Source of the DNA: Ipomoea triloba
Lineage: Eukaryota > Streptophyta > Magnoliopsida > Solanales > Convolvulaceae
Reading direction: 5' to 3'
Length of the DNA: 64,000 nucleotides
Assembly (NCBI RefSeq): GCF_003576645.1
Contig: NC_044917.1
Coordinates: 9,063,846 to 9,127,845 of the forward strand
Shown here: piece by piece, positions 35,262 to 48,343 of the stretch
Position numbering within the stretch: the stretch's first letter is position 1
How the letters are laid out: each line of letters starts with the position of its first letter
Notes under the pieces: model-generated
Told to the model about the DNA's origin: nothing
The model's database searches: none
What the model saw: only the letters and a program-made list of their open reading frames with translations
Made by a program: the position numbers and the translations under genes

Positions 35262-38200
35262 ATGGCCATGAACTACCTCCGCCAAGAATCCACCAAGTTC
35301 CTCAATTGGTTCAAGCAGTCCCTCATATACGACCGCCAGAAGCCGTGGTGGCAGCAGATTCTCGATCCCAACAGCGACTTCATCCTTAGATGGAACCACA
35401 TCTTCCTCGTCACTTCCCTCGTCGGCCTCTTCATCGACCCCCTCTTCCTCCTCCTCCCTCGGATCCGCAAGAACAAATGTATGAACGTCGACATCCCTCT
35501 TGGCTACACCCTCATCTTCTTCCGCAGCTTTGCCGACGTGTTCTCTATCGTTCAGATCGCCATGAAATTCCGCACCGCCTTCGTGTCCCGCACTTCCCGG
35601 GTCTTCGGCAAGGGAGAGCTTGTGCTTGACAAAAGGAAGATCTCTATCCGTTACCTTAAAACCGACTTCGCCATTGATCTCGCCGCCACTCTCCCTCTCC
35701 CTCAAGTAAGTGCATGCTTTACCAAACTTCTTTCAATTCTTTTTAAATCATGTATTATCGATCGTATGCTTATAATTTGTACTGATTACAACTTAAATAG
35801 TGCATCTTCTGAAGAGATGTTGCTGGAAACCCGCATAAGTATGAGATTGTTTCTAGGGGGGCTGTTAGTTGACAATAAATTTATAGCACTGTGCGTGGAA
35901 TTGCTCTGCTATGTGGGACTTTTAATGATTTTCTCTAGTGTTTATTTTCTTCACCTACTAAAGGTTCTTCTTTTTCTTTTATAATAAATAAAATTCATAG
36001 TATAGAGCTTATATTAGCAAATTCATAAATAGGTTGAAGGATGGAAGAAGTAACAGAAAACACAGAATTTTACTTGGTCCATGCACCAGTAGGTCTCTGC
36101 TTTGAAAGATGACTACTGGCCATTCTGCTCAGAGAAATTTGCAAGGATAGAATGCAAACCAAAAAAGTGTGAGAGTAGGATTTGCAAGTTAGAACACATA
36201 GTTTAATGATGGATGTCTAGATATGCAATATACTTGGCGATAATTGTTTCATTTGGTTTTCTACCTTTGAGACGACACGTCTTGGACAAGGGCTTGGCTT
36301 CTACTCCTTTTTTATCCTTGTGGAGCTATCAATGGGGCAAGCTACTAACTGTCTGAGAGGAATGAGGACCTAGACTGGTTTGATAATATTCTAAAGGACC
36401 CTCCCCTTACTAGTCTTAATATAATTCTGGCCTAATCTCACTACCAATAGTCCAATACTAATTTCTATTTCTCTTTCTCTTATTAGTGAAGATTGATTTT
36501 TATAGAGAACACTATTGCTCTAACCAATCAAAACTTTTTCAATTACTGTATGTAAAAATCTGATTCTATATATAGTGTATTGGACTAGAGTTGAAAACTA
36601 CGTATTAGCTTAAAACAACTGGGAACAATTAGAAATGTGATAACCCACATTTTGTTTCACTGAGATATTGGGAAATGGATGCTGAGAACCCTTACCTTTT
36701 TTATGGTATAAAAAAGGTTTGGGCTTTTAATATATATATATAATTGGTAAAGTGGAAATTTTAATTTTCTCAAAATTGACATTCTTATCAAAGTACAATT
36801 AACATTTCCTGCAAGATTGTAACAGAAATAGGAATATGAGCCAGAAAGGAATTATGTAAATAATCAAATAACAAAAAACTTAGCTTTCTGACAAAATAGA
36901 AGTTTAAAAGCTTTTCCGCTTGTAAAGTATGATGTTTCACAATTATGTTTCATAAACAGAAACTTCTCTTTGGTTTATGCAGATTCTTATTTGGTTTATA
37001 ATGCCCTTGAAGAAAAGCCCTACTGCTGCTCATGCTAATCATGCGATAACTCTGGTTATTATGCTACAATATGTTCCAAAGCTGTTAGTCATTTTCCCTT
37101 TAAATTGGAAAATCATCAAGAACACTGGGGTTGTGGCAAAGACTGCTTGGTCCGGTGCTGCATATAATCTTCTTCTCTATATGCTTGCTAGTCACGTAAG
37201 ATCTATAGTTTCAGCTATCTAACTAACTGCTTAGCTTTCTGTTATGGCTTGTAACTCTTTATTAATATAAAGTGTAGAAAGACAAAACAGTATTAGGTCT
37301 AAAGATCTTTTGGTAAACCTTCATATGAATTGCACATTCTTTCTCTACTTCGCACAACTGTATTGCTGCCAAACTTCTTTACCAGTGAGCATTGTTTACT
37401 TGTAAAAGCATCCTCCAATCCCTAAAAGGAGGCACTCTCATTCTCCTTCATTAGAAGTTGTAAGTATAGCTCCTTCTACTGTTACATTAAAACCTAGTAT
37501 GCCCCTTCAATTCTCTTCTCTAAGTGACTAAGTCTAAACACAGTCCTGGCTTCCAGTATCGCCATCTTAGTAGAAGGACCAAAAGCACTACTTGACTAAC
37601 AACTTAGGGACTAAAAGTGGTGACACTTATAACACCAAAGACTAAATCTACTATTACTATATAACTCACGGACTAAAAGTGGAATTCTCCCTTTTTTGGT
37701 TAAGTAATTTAAGTTATTAGTTCTGAAGACATGGAATGAAATTGAAACTCATTATCCTTTTTTGCATAAAAAACTTATAAATGTAACCTATTCATTATGA
37801 TTTTATTTGTCAGTGCAGGTTCTAGGAGCTGTATGGTATCTGATGTCAGTAGAGCGGCACTTCTCATGCTGGAAGATGGAATGTAAAAAGCAGGGGAAGA
37901 AGTGCAACGCCTTGTTTCTTGATTGTTCATACATCACAATGCATAGGCGCCGAGGATGGGCTAGGTCCACGAAAGTGTTCAAACATTGTAATGCTAAAAC
38001 TACACCGAATGGCTTTGAGTTTGGAATGTTTGCTGATGCATATAATGACCAGGTTGCTTCTGCAAGCTTTTATGAGAGATATTTTTACTGCCTATGGTGG
38101 GGTTTGAGGAGCCTAAGGTATATTTTTCATTATTTCAAATGATTGTGTTTTGCTATATTATATTCAGTCTTAAGTGGAAGCCTTTTATTTTTCCTGTCGT

Positions 38201-41200
38201 AATACTTTCATGTGCTGACTGCTGAGAAATGAATTCCTTAGTTCTTAACTCTCCTTTTTAATCATCATCTAATTCTCTCTTTAGTAGGCCCCTTGACAGT
38301 GCTCCTCTTGTTAGAGAATTTAGATGTAATGCCGAGAGGATTTAGAAACAAAATCACAACCAGATTGACCTAATCATGTCTGAAAAGTTGCTTTTATCTG
38401 TTCATTAGGGTTTAAGCCATAGTAACAGACCAGTTACTTTGGATCTAGTTTTTATGGATCACTCACATGGCTTGGATTTGTTCTAGAATGACCCAAAATG
38501 ATGCAGCAGCAATATTGGAACCATAGTTGGCAGATTCTCCATTTGATTACAAGAAAGTTACATGTTAAGTTCCTTCCTGTAATCAGGAACTGTAAAAGCA
38601 GAATGATGTGGGTAGACCTTGTCAAAAGGTGTGATTGAGTCATTGAGGATGATCTTCCTTGAGCATCATTATGCTAAGCTACTGATGATTAACATCTAAC
38701 TTATCTGAAGTAAACAGGTTCAAATACTGAACTGATCTAGATTAAGCTGGTTCAAATGCTGAAGTCTTACCAGTAGAAATAGAGTTAATTCTAGTTTTAG
38801 TCCTTGACTATCCTTTTAATCTGACCACATTACATCCTTGATTTCAATTTTTTGCCCAAATGAGTCCTACCCTTTTAATTGTTTTACCAGATTTAATCCT
38901 TCACTGGGATTGGATCTCGTGAAAGAGTCAAAGTTAAGGATGCAAGGTGGTCAGATTAAAATGACAGGACCAAATTTGGAGATTCCACCTTAGTCAAGAA
39001 GTAAATCTGAAATTAACTCTGTAGAAAAACTAATTGATTCAAGTCATTCAACTTTCCCATGTATAAGCTTACCAGTACTAATCTGACGAAACTGATCTTA
39101 GATGCTGATAATGAATGAGCTTTAATACGTTCTTTGATTGGTATAACTTTGGAACAACAGATCTCCCTGTCAGTTGAGCTCTTGAGGAGATTTTTTTTAA
39201 AAATATAATCTTTGATCAAATTAAATCTACTGGCCTGCTGATAAATACCTAGCATGAAATGGGGTTGTTGAATCTAGCTCAAGCTTGCAGTGGAGCCATA
39301 CCATCATTACCATGTTATCATTGGGATATATGTGAAGTCTCAATGACTGTAAATCTAGTGACTTCTGACTTGCTTATCATATATTGTTGCCATGTTAAAG
39401 CCCATTTATCATGAACCAACCAAATCAGCTTGGCATACATTACTATATTTTATTTTACCAGATAGTTTTGGATATCCTGCACAATTTAACTTCTGATAAT
39501 GCTAATATTCTTTTTTGTTTGTATTTTTTTTATGGTACATACACCTATGTATGTCATTAATATATGCACTAATGGAATTATAATATCTTGATTTGCAGTT
39601 CGTATGGACAAGGAATGGACACCACCACTAATACTGTTGAGACACTCTTTAGTTCTCTTATTTGTCTTATGGGCTTAGTTATTTTTGCACTTCTGATTGG
39701 GAACATGCAGGTACTTTCTCGCTCTTAAAGGTGCACATAAAAAGATGTTCCATTTTCTTTACAGAAATTAATGAAAGTGGAACATCTATTTATGTATTAC
39801 ATTACCCTCTAATTGTCCTGCTATTTTTGGTGTTGAAACCTAATAGACCATCCATGTGGTTTCGTTTAAGCTATAATGCTATTCTCAATAAATAATCTAT
39901 TTTCACTGGTGAAGCCTAATAAGAAAAAGTTATCTTCCTCTCAAATCATTACCCCTAACCTCCAAATGTGGGCTTTGCACTTAAAACATCCTTCCCAATT
40001 TTGGTCTTTCCTCTAATTTTTGACCCCCAGTTTGAGAAATGGATGAGAGATCTCAATTTCAATTAAAATTACATTTCTGTATCCATCTAGATAAAATTGT
40101 GAGCACCCTTCAACTATGCGTACAATTATCATCCCTATTCAGGTCCATAATGTTGACCACTGGTGAGAGAAAGGTCAAAATTTTGAGAATTTGTCAATAT
40201 TTAACACAGATCATCTATTTCTGAAGCAATATGCAAAAGATCAAATTTCTATTAAATATTATATATGCACAATTTAAACACAAATGATTGAACATGTACA
40301 TATCCATTTTTTTCAATGGTAAAATTTAGACATACTTCCAAAATTTACTCATGAATTTGATTTTTTTGTTTTCATTTTGAACTATTTCCGGGAAGATGGG
40401 GGAGAGTAGAAAAGTAAAGAGTGGCAAAAAAAGTGGTCTTTTGTTGAAGCAACTCATGGCTATGCTTTTTATTCATTGTTATTGATGGAGGGAATGAGAT
40501 GAAGTTAACTTCGAATGTAAGAGGGAGAAACAGAGGGTACCTTGAATAGAAGGAAATGATGGTGCAGGCAGTTTTTTTAGTTTGGGGTTAGGAGTGTCAT
40601 AATGGGTAAAGAATAGGGACAAAAAATTGGAGAACTGTTTCTATGAATATCAGATATTTGACAGGGAGTTACACATCATGTTCTTGAGTGGTTGAGGTAA
40701 GGAGAGCTGGTTCTCCTAAGATTAGGAAATACTTGGAAGTTGGATGTAAATTGAAAACCTTGAAGTAATTCTATGGCTCACCACAATATGACAATGTTGT
40801 AACAGGCCAATGCAGGAGTTAAGTTTGTGAGTGGGTTCAGTAGAAAGCAATGAGTGGATTTTAAATGTTGAAACTGCTAAGGATCTTAGAGAGAATGAAT
40901 GTTGAAAGTCTTTGCAGAATTTTAAAGATTCTTGCAGGGAAGGACACATCTTAAATAGATCATATAGACTTTAAGTTTGCCAAAGTCATGTTCAATAATA
41001 TGGTAGTTGGAGGCCCCTGAGCAAGGCCACAGCATCATGAGGTATGGGAAAGGAACAGATATGGAACCTTGCACAAGTCCAAAATGTTGTCTCTTTGCTT
41101 CACAAATTTATGCTTCTTTTGCTCTTCTCTGCCTTGTCATGTCCAAGGCAATGAGATGTGGCTTTATCAATTTTGCTATTGTGCCATGCTTTGATAAACC

Positions 41201-42859
41201 TGGAATGTTCAAATCACAGATTATTTTATTTATATGAACAGTAAAGAGTGAATAATCTGATAGAGGAAGTTTCAAGTGAAAATTCTAACATCACTTGTAA
41301 TTCCATTTTGCTTGAAGTCCTATCTTCAATCTATGTCAACAAGACTTGAAGAGTGGAGGATTAAACGTAGAGATACAGAGGAATGGATGAGTCACCGTCA
41401 ACTACCCCAGGATCTGCAGGAACGTGTTCGTCGATTCGTTCAATATAAGTGGCTTGCTACCAGAGGAGTGGAAGAAGAAGAGATATTGCGTTCATTACCC
41501 TTGGATATACGGCGTGAAATACAGAGGCATCTTTGTCTGGCTCTTGTTCGCCGTGTAAGTCTTTTCTCTTCATATCTTACTGTTTCAATGAGGAGCATAT
41601 ATGTTTCTGTCAAGTTGAATTGTGTATATTATTATTAGGATCAAACACTCACCACTGTGCCATTCTGAGTGCTGGACTTGACATTTACTAGCCTCTGCCC
41701 AACAATCTCCTTCCCAGCTCTCCAGCAACAATCAGTCTTAACTGCTGTTGAAATTCAAACTTGTAACTTGACCCTGATACCACTTGTTAGGATCAAGTAC
41801 TCTTTATTTCTTTATAGACCGTCATAACATTTTTGAGACGTTGAGGGTTGAACTTGGTCCTTACTGGCCTCCTCCCAACAATCTCCCTCCCAGCCCTCCC
41901 AACCAATCTTGACTGCTTTTGTCAGACCGAGTTCTGATACAACTTATTAGGATTAAGTATTCTTTATTTCCGTAATTACATTTTCGGGTGCTGGACTTGA
42001 CCCTTATCGGACTCTCCCTAACAATTTGCAGAGTGTTTTGAATGCTGCCATGTTTTATATATACATGCAGGTCCCTTTCTTCTCACAAATGGACGACCAG
42101 CTTTTAGATGCCATATGTGAGCGGCTTGTTTCATCGTTGAACACCAAAGACACGTTCATTGTCCGGGAAGGTGATCCGGTGAATGAGATGCTTTTCATTA
42201 TCAGAGGGCAACTGGAAAGCTCCACCACCAATGGCGGACGCTCTGGATTCTTCAACTCCATCACTCTCAAACCCGGCGACTTCTGCGGCGAGGAGCTACT
42301 AACCTGGGCACTAATGCCCAACGTCAACTTAAACCTTCCATCCTCGACCCGAACCGTTAAATCCCTAATGGAAGTGGAGGCATTTGCTCTCCGAGCCGAA
42401 GACCTCAAGTTTGTCGCCAACCAGTTCAGGCGCCTACACAGCAAAAAACTGCAGCACGCTTTCCGGTACTACTCGCACCAGTGGAGAACGTGGGGCGCGT
42501 GCTTCATGCAGGCCGCATGGCGGCGGTATAAGAGGAAGAAACTGGCGGAGGAATTGGCTCGGCAAGAGAGTATGAGCTATATGCAGTATACGGAGGAAAA
42601 TGAATTTGGAGAGGGGGAGGAGGGTGGTGGTGATCCAGCAGCTACTGACGCCAATGCTCAGCATCTGAGTGCTACAATTTTGGCTTCCAAATTTGCTGCA
42701 AATACTAGGAAAGGGGCTGCTGGGCATGGCCAGAAGGTGAGAGTGGACCCCGCAGCTGATCCCAGTTTGCGGATGCCAAAGCTTTTCAAACCCAACGAGC
42801 CCGATTTTTCCTCAAATCGTCAACCTACTCGACCAGGTGATGATTTTGAGTTGGACTGA
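35262..42859 (+). CDS. CNGC: Cyclic nucleotide-gated channel, group III (CNGC16/18-like), 6 exons, 697 aa
   Basis: Plasma-membrane cation/Ca2+ channel. Exons: 35262-35705, 36983-37195, 37819-38117, 39599-39710, 41318-41554, 42071-42859; all junctions are in frame. Six-TM region: S1 WNHIFLVTSLVGLFIDPLF, S4-S5 GAAYNLLLYMLASH, pore LWWGLRSLSSYGQG with a Gly-Gln-Gly triplet at 322-324. C-linker REIQRHLCLALVRR. The cyclic-nucleotide-binding domain (about 436-560) has the plant hallmark PGDFCGEELLTWAL (503-516) and EVEAFAL. An IQ-like calmodulin site (MQAAWRRYKRKK) is near 581-592. The C-terminal LSATILASKFAANTRKG and MPKLFKPNEPDFS are the CNGC16/18 signature as I remember those proteins. Their Arabidopsis roles are in pollen and pollen tubes; transfer of that role is inference. 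The exact orthologue is undecided. Confidence 0.93.
41637..42035. repeat. Dispersed repeat family 2 in CNGC intron 5
   Basis: Two to three copies of the phrase set ATCAAGTACTCTTTATTTC, CTGATACCACTTGTTAGGAT and CCCAACAATCTCCCTCCCAG, ending close to the exon 6 acceptor. Confidence 0.6.
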
Positions 42860-43257
42860 AGAGCCATGATGAGAAATATCATATATAGATTTTTAATAAA
42901 ATGTTTAAATTTGATTTGTTACGGTGGGTATCAAGTACCGTGATATCCGAATACATATAAATCTATCTTAGCACATAAAAGAACAACTTATAGTCGTATA
43001 TAAATGTATAATTTAATTGTAAAATATGCTTTTGATCAAATTAGAAGAAGCTTTTGTACATTTGTTTGGGGTAGTCTTAATTTTTCCTCCATTTTCTCTA
43101 CCCTACAAAAATGTAGAATATGTAGTATTTTTTTGTGATATATTTTTGTGTGTTAACAAAAAAAAAGAAGACAAAGTTAAATAGAAACATGTCAGAGGTA
43201 AAAATACAAAAGGTATTAATGTAAATCTGCCATTCCCTTCTCCTTTCCCTATCTTCC

Positions 43258-43304
<47 letters not shown>

Positions 43305-44140
43305 TTGTCAAACTTATTCCCTTTCCATTTCTATATAAATTAAAATGAAATTTTCTAGTAATTCTAGGAAAATCTATTCCAAGGAGACAGTGTGAGGTTA
43401 ACAATTCTTTGTAATTAGTTGGGTGTACCCCTCTTAGCGATTAAAAAATTTAATTTCTATTTTATTCCCTAATTATTCCTTTTTCCATGAATTGCAATTC
43501 TTTTGCTCCTAAATGGGTTGAAAAATAAAAACTAACTAAATAATACTACTTCATTCCTTCAAGGATGTAAATTCATTTTGTATATAGAAAAATGTTATTC
43601 ACTAGCTCTTATATCCTTAAGTTATATGCTAATTGTAGAATTATTCGTTCATAATTTTTTACTGTGCTCACTTCTCGTTCTTAAACTATAACTGACTTTG
43701 CAAATTGTGTCTCTAATGTTTTGTTAGAAAAATGACGAAATTTACAACGTTGCCTATAGCTTAATAACGAGAAGTGAGAATGACCAAGAAATAGAGATAA
43801 ATCCTACAATTATCTATAACGTAACTCAGGGATGAAAAATACACTTTTCCTTTAATTTTATATTTAAAATTATAAACATCAATATGATGTGCCAATTGCC
43901 ACATTAGGTTATTGTTGTTATTTTTATTATTCTAATAATATATATAAAGGTTAGTTGGTAACTATAAAATTGAAATATTGAATAATAATACTCCGTATAA
44001 GAATACTTAAGAAGATAGAAATTATTATATTATCCAAATCTTACATAATAATAATAATACGAAATTACTGAGGTAATTTAGAACTTGAAACAAATAAACT
44101 TATATAACATTATAATACTCACATTAAAAATATAGGTTCT
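42860..44140. other. CNGC 3' flank, AT-rich
   Basis: No gene seen. (ATT)n microsatellite at about 43257-43302; otherwise low-complexity AT-rich DNA. Confidence 0.5.
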
Positions 44141-44312
44141 GTTTGGTAAAATAATCAGTTTTTTGTAACTCCAAAATGCTAAAACTTAAAAAAAAAAAAA
44201 AAAAAAAAAGACTCAAAGCAACTTTTTCAATTAGCTTTTTGAAAAAATAAATTATATCAAACAACTATCAGCTAATAACTGATTTACCAAGCACCTTTCT
44301 AAAATAAGCTAA

Positions 44313-45168
44313 GAGCAAATTGTCATTTTGGTCCACTGACTATATGGGTCCTCTTAATTGCAGTCCACGACTTTCAAAAGTGTTAATTGCATACTCTGAT
44401 TATTCAATTTTTGTCAATTTTGGTCACTCCGACCAAATTGCCGGCCAAATCTCACCGGAATTTCCTAAACCTTAAAATAACGAGGGCATTTTAGTCATTT
44501 CACACCCTATTTCTTCTTCTCCGCGAGCTACCATTTTTTCCGGCGAGCAACTTGGTTGACCATGTTTTGGTCCTCACCGCCGGATTCAGACTTGCCAGAC
44601 GAGAATAAATCGCCCTCCAGGAACGCAACTAATCACAAGCTTCTGGTGAGTATCGGGAAGTTTAGTCGTGCCATTTGTATCTGCAGGGCAGCAGTCTGTT
44701 ATTTTTCCACTGCAGCAAGGGGGGAAAGGAGGGTGCAGTTGCCCATATGCAGTTGTAATAAGTAGGAATGTGAAGATCGCAACACAGAATTGAGTCGCCA
44801 TGTATTTAGGGAATTTGCAGAGGGAATAGGCAGTCTGTTTGTTATCTGTAGTTCACTATATTTAAGTGTGTTTCAGTGAGGGCTGTAGTGGATCTGTCCG
44901 GCGGTGAGGACCAAAACATGGTCAACCAAGTTGCTCTCCGGAAAAAATGGTAGCTCGCCGGGAAGAAGAAATAGGGTGTGAAATGACTAATATGCCCTCA
45001 TTATTTTAAGGTTTAGGAAATTTTGGTGAGATTTGACCGGAAATTTGGCCGGAGTGACAAAAATTGACAAAAATTGAATAGTCAGGGTATGCAATTAACA
45101 CTTTTGAAAGTCGTGGACTGCAATTAAGAAGACTCCTATAGTCAGTGAACCAAAATGACAATTTGCTC
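44313..45168. mobile_element. Pack-MULE-like foldback with a captured gene fragment
   Basis: Inverted arms of equal length, 44313-44583 and 44898-45168 (271 bp each), start GAGCAAATTGTCATTTTGGT. A perfect 9-bp TSD ATAAGCTAA lies at 44304-44312 and 45169-45177; 9 bp plus long inverted repeats is the Mutator (MULE) signature. The 314-bp core is unrelated to the arms and holds an apparent 5' gene segment on the minus strand (separate entry). It has no transposase, so it is nonautonomous. Confidence 0.88.
44586..44801 (-). pseudogene. Captured secreted-peptide gene fragment, 71 aa
   Basis: Inside the MULE core. From the ATG at 44801 the ORF encodes a classical signal peptide (MATQFCVAIFTFLLITTAYG), then a Pro/Cys-rich segment (PPFPPCCSGKITDCCP), ending 3 bp before the left arm. 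Upstream, on the minus strand, is leader-like sequence and a TATA-like TTAAATATAG (about 44865-44874). The look is of a promoter plus first exon of a small cysteine-rich secreted protein taken from elsewhere. I do not recognise the parent family. It may be expressed, but a complete gene is not evident. Confidence 0.5.
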
Positions 45169-45355
45169 ATAAGCTAATGTTATCAACTAATTATACCCTC
45201 TAACCCAACAACCATTTACCAAACAGGATCATAATGTTACCAAACTTTAGTTAAACGCACCTTTAAATAAATAGCGTTAAATACGTTGGATAAAGTTGGC
45301 AAATCTACCAAAGTTCATACACGAAGAAAACACAAGCAACACAAATATTATGGGG

Positions 45356-45507
45356 TCGTTTACTTCATTTTTCTGTTTTTCCATTTCCAGTTTTCCATTT
45401 CTCCAGTTTTCCATTTTTCCTTCTCTCCATTCCTCCAGTTTTTCATTTCTCCAGTTTTCCAATTTTCCTTCTCCATTTCTTCATTTCTTTAGTTTTAGTA
45501 CATAGTC

Positions 45508-45556
<49 letters not shown>

Positions 45557-45954
45557 TAATAATGATAGGAGGTTTCGAACCAGAGACCTCAGGGTAAGAA
45601 TGGCAGACAAAAGGAATCCGCTAAAGAAGAAGGTTACTCCCTAATAATAAAGATAATAATAATAATGGTAGGAGGTTTCGAACCAGAGACCTCAGGATAA
45701 GAATGGCAGACAAAAGGAATCCGTTTCGAACCAAAGACCTCAAGGTAAAATGGCATTGTTCACTCGTGCGTTTTCCATTTGGAAGAATGGAGAAGCCAGT
45801 TTTTGTCCTCTCCAAAATTGTATAGAAATGGAATAATGGAGATAGAAAATTATTTTAGAGAATTGGTTTAGTAAACAAGTTTTCCATTTTCCATTCTTCC
45901 ACTTCTCCAATTCTCCATTTTTTTGGAAAATCTTCCATTTTTCCAAGTTACTAA
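45356..45954. mobile_element. MITE with GGGGTCGTTTA ends, containing tandem tRNA-like segments
   Basis: Left GGGGTCGTTTACT and right (complement) GGGGTCGTTTAGT, with TAT on each side. Both arms consist of TTTTCCATTT repeats. Between them are an (ATA)n run (about 45511-45560) and two tandem ~100-bp units carrying AGGAGGTTTCGAACCAGAGA, the complement of a tRNA B-box-like GGTTCGAAACC. Confidence 0.6.
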
Positions 45955-46009
45955 ACGACCCCTATATCTTGAATCAGAGTTTACCTTAAATTGTGGACCC
46001 TGGTTCAAA

Positions 46010-46300
46010 ATGATATTCAAATTATGTGTCTGTAGTTAACATATTATATATGTGTTTTCGGTTAACAAATTATACACCTATAAATAAATTAAAGATATAT
46101 AATATGTTAATTGTAGACACATAATATATTAATTGAATGCACATACAGACACATAATATGTTAAATGCGCATAATATTTTAACTACATATACACAACATG
46201 TTAACTGTAGTATGTATATAATTTATTAACTAGAAACATATAATATGTTAATTGTATATACATAATTTGAGTTTTGTTTTAGAACAGAATTCATAATGTA
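46010..46300. repeat. ~22-25-bp degenerate tandem repeat
   Basis: Around ten diverged units of ACACATAATATGTTAATTGTA. The region begins and ends with segments resembling the ends of the 2636-2870 repeat, so both probably derive from one element family. Confidence 0.6.
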
Positions 46301-46309
46301 ACGTGAACA

Positions 46310-47690
46310 ACTAAACTCAACAAGTACAGAGTGAATCGAAATCTTCAACTTCTACTAGTTGACATTCATTGAGACAATCAAGAACCTTCGTCGACCTTAT
46401 TTCATTATGTTATTAGAGTCAGTAGTATATATATCACATCTATCGTTTTTCAATCTTAATCCACGATATAACAATTGAAGCAGCAATGCATGTCTATGAA
46501 TCATTATAGACCAGACAAGCATTGTACCCAAAAAAAGAAAGGGTACATGACAGGACTCACAAGTCACAAGTAAGAATTAATTATTAAGTTGATATGGAGT
46601 GGTCCTGGATAGTTGGTTGGGGTACACTAAGGAAAACGATAAATCTTTCTTTTTCGTCACATGTCTTATTTAATTAAAAATATAAAAATAAAAGAAACAA
46701 ATTATAATTCACTTTTTTAATAAATTATAAAACATGAAAATTCAGTAAAAATTTAAAATAGTATAATATTTACTTTAGAAATAAAGTTTGTGAATAATTT
46801 ATACATACAATAAAATGTTATTTTATTATATACGAATAAATTATAAAATGTATAAATTAAGTGGCAATGGGGGCAGTTGCCCCACTCACCCCACCCCCAC
46901 CGCATATATAGCCCTTATATATAGATATATATAGTATATTTTTCGATATAAGTATATGAAAAAAATATATATAAACAATTGATTAGTTGGCTAAGTTGGT
47001 TGACATGCGTTTTATATTGACTATATTCCTTTTAAGTGTTTCATTCTTTAAACTACATCTTTTATGTTTCGCCCCCACTGAAAAACTTTTCTGACTTCAC
47101 TACTAACTGTCAAACAAATTCATGGAAAGACTCATGCATATGTTTGTAGCTTCCCATTTCTTTGAAAAGCGAACTTCTAAAGTAGGAATTAATTGTGAAA
47201 GTGAACATGATGAGCTGTTCTTCATGACTTCATAGCTTGGAAGAGGTGGTTTGTATCGAGTTAGACTTGATGAAGTCACTTAATAACTATAACAACCTTC
47301 TATGAAATACATCATATAATCTTTTTAAAGCACTCATGAGCTTCATGAGATTTACTTGGTCAAAACAAGTTGATTATTGCATAACCTGAATTGTTTTAGG
47401 GTTCTAAAATATTTCTTAAAATTTCAAGAGTTTCTCACTTACTAAATGATGGTTACTCCATGCCAGTGGCACTAGTAAGTTTTGATTGCACCGTCATCGA
47501 CAATCACTCTTAAGGCCGTATTAATTTAACATGACACAACTTAATTATTTTCTTGCATGTAATTTATTGTCCTACAGTCCTACATATGCAATAATAGCAT
47601 ACTCATTTCCAACACTAATTACATTTTAACTGACCATAATAATTATACAAATGATAAAAAGTGAAGGATTGAGAAATTTTTCTTCATCAC
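46310..47690. other. Gene-free AT-rich stretch
   Basis: No gene seen. Includes a C-rich fragment at about 46870-46905 (GTTGCCCCACTCACCCCACC) and scattered low-complexity DNA. Confidence 0.45.
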
Positions 47691-47811
47691 GCAAAACAAA
47701 AGTATGAATTACCATAAGATATTTTGTCATAATTACATGTCATTCTTGTAAACACTATTTATTTGCATCTTTAATGATGAAAGTTGTTGTCACAAGGATT
47801 AAAATGAGCGA

Positions 47812-47833
47812 ATTTCCAAAAAAAAAAAAAAAA
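47812..47833 (+). mobile_element. Minimal A-tail insertion with 18-bp TSD
   Basis: Perfect 18-bp direct repeats AAGGATTAAAATGAGCGA at 47794-47811 and 47834-47851 flank ATTTCC plus an A-run. This has the structure of a retroposition event truncated to almost nothing but the tail. Confidence 0.6.
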
Positions 47834-48082
47834 AAGGATTAAAATGAGCGACGGAAAAACTGTGTCACAAACAACAAAAATTAGAATAACCATAATATTT
47901 ATTGTCACAAAAACATTATTTCATTCTAGGAGGTTTTAATTACTTACATTTTTACTACATTTATTATCATAGACAGTTAACAAGAAACAAAATAAAATTA
48001 TTTTGTCACAAAAAGTAATACTATAACTCTATAAGTAATCACAATAAGTTTCAATTATATCTTATTTCAAAGGCACGAACTA

Positions 48083-48343
48083 GTTACTCATGTCCCATTT
48101 TACCTGTTCTATTTACTATTCATTGGTCAACCCATCTCTTTCTTCATTGCTTATTTTCTTTAGTAATTTTTTTTATTTTTAAATTTAATTTTTTGTGTTT
48201 AATAGTACTTTTAATGTAGTTTCTAAATATATAAATTTTATATATTAATGTTAAACTTAATATTATGAAAAATTGGATTAAAAATAACTTCAGTCAAGCC
48301 TCGTTAAACGAACCAGACAACTAAAATGGGACGGAGGTAGTAC
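48083..48343. mobile_element. Stowaway-like (Tc1/mariner) MITE
   Basis: The right end complement reads TACTACCTCCGTCCCATTTT, the classic CTCCCTCCGTCCC-type terminus. The left end has the diverged GTCCCATTTTACCTG. A left half of the same family is at 50905-51115. Confidence 0.65.

Noticed and set aside
35214..35705. Glu/Asp-rich minus-strand open frame opposite CNGC exon 1
   Set aside because: Acidic composition is the complement of the CT-rich coding strand; CNGC is certain on the plus strand.
45286..45505. Phe/Ser-rich open frames
   Set aside because: They translate the TTTTCCATTT repeats of a MITE arm.
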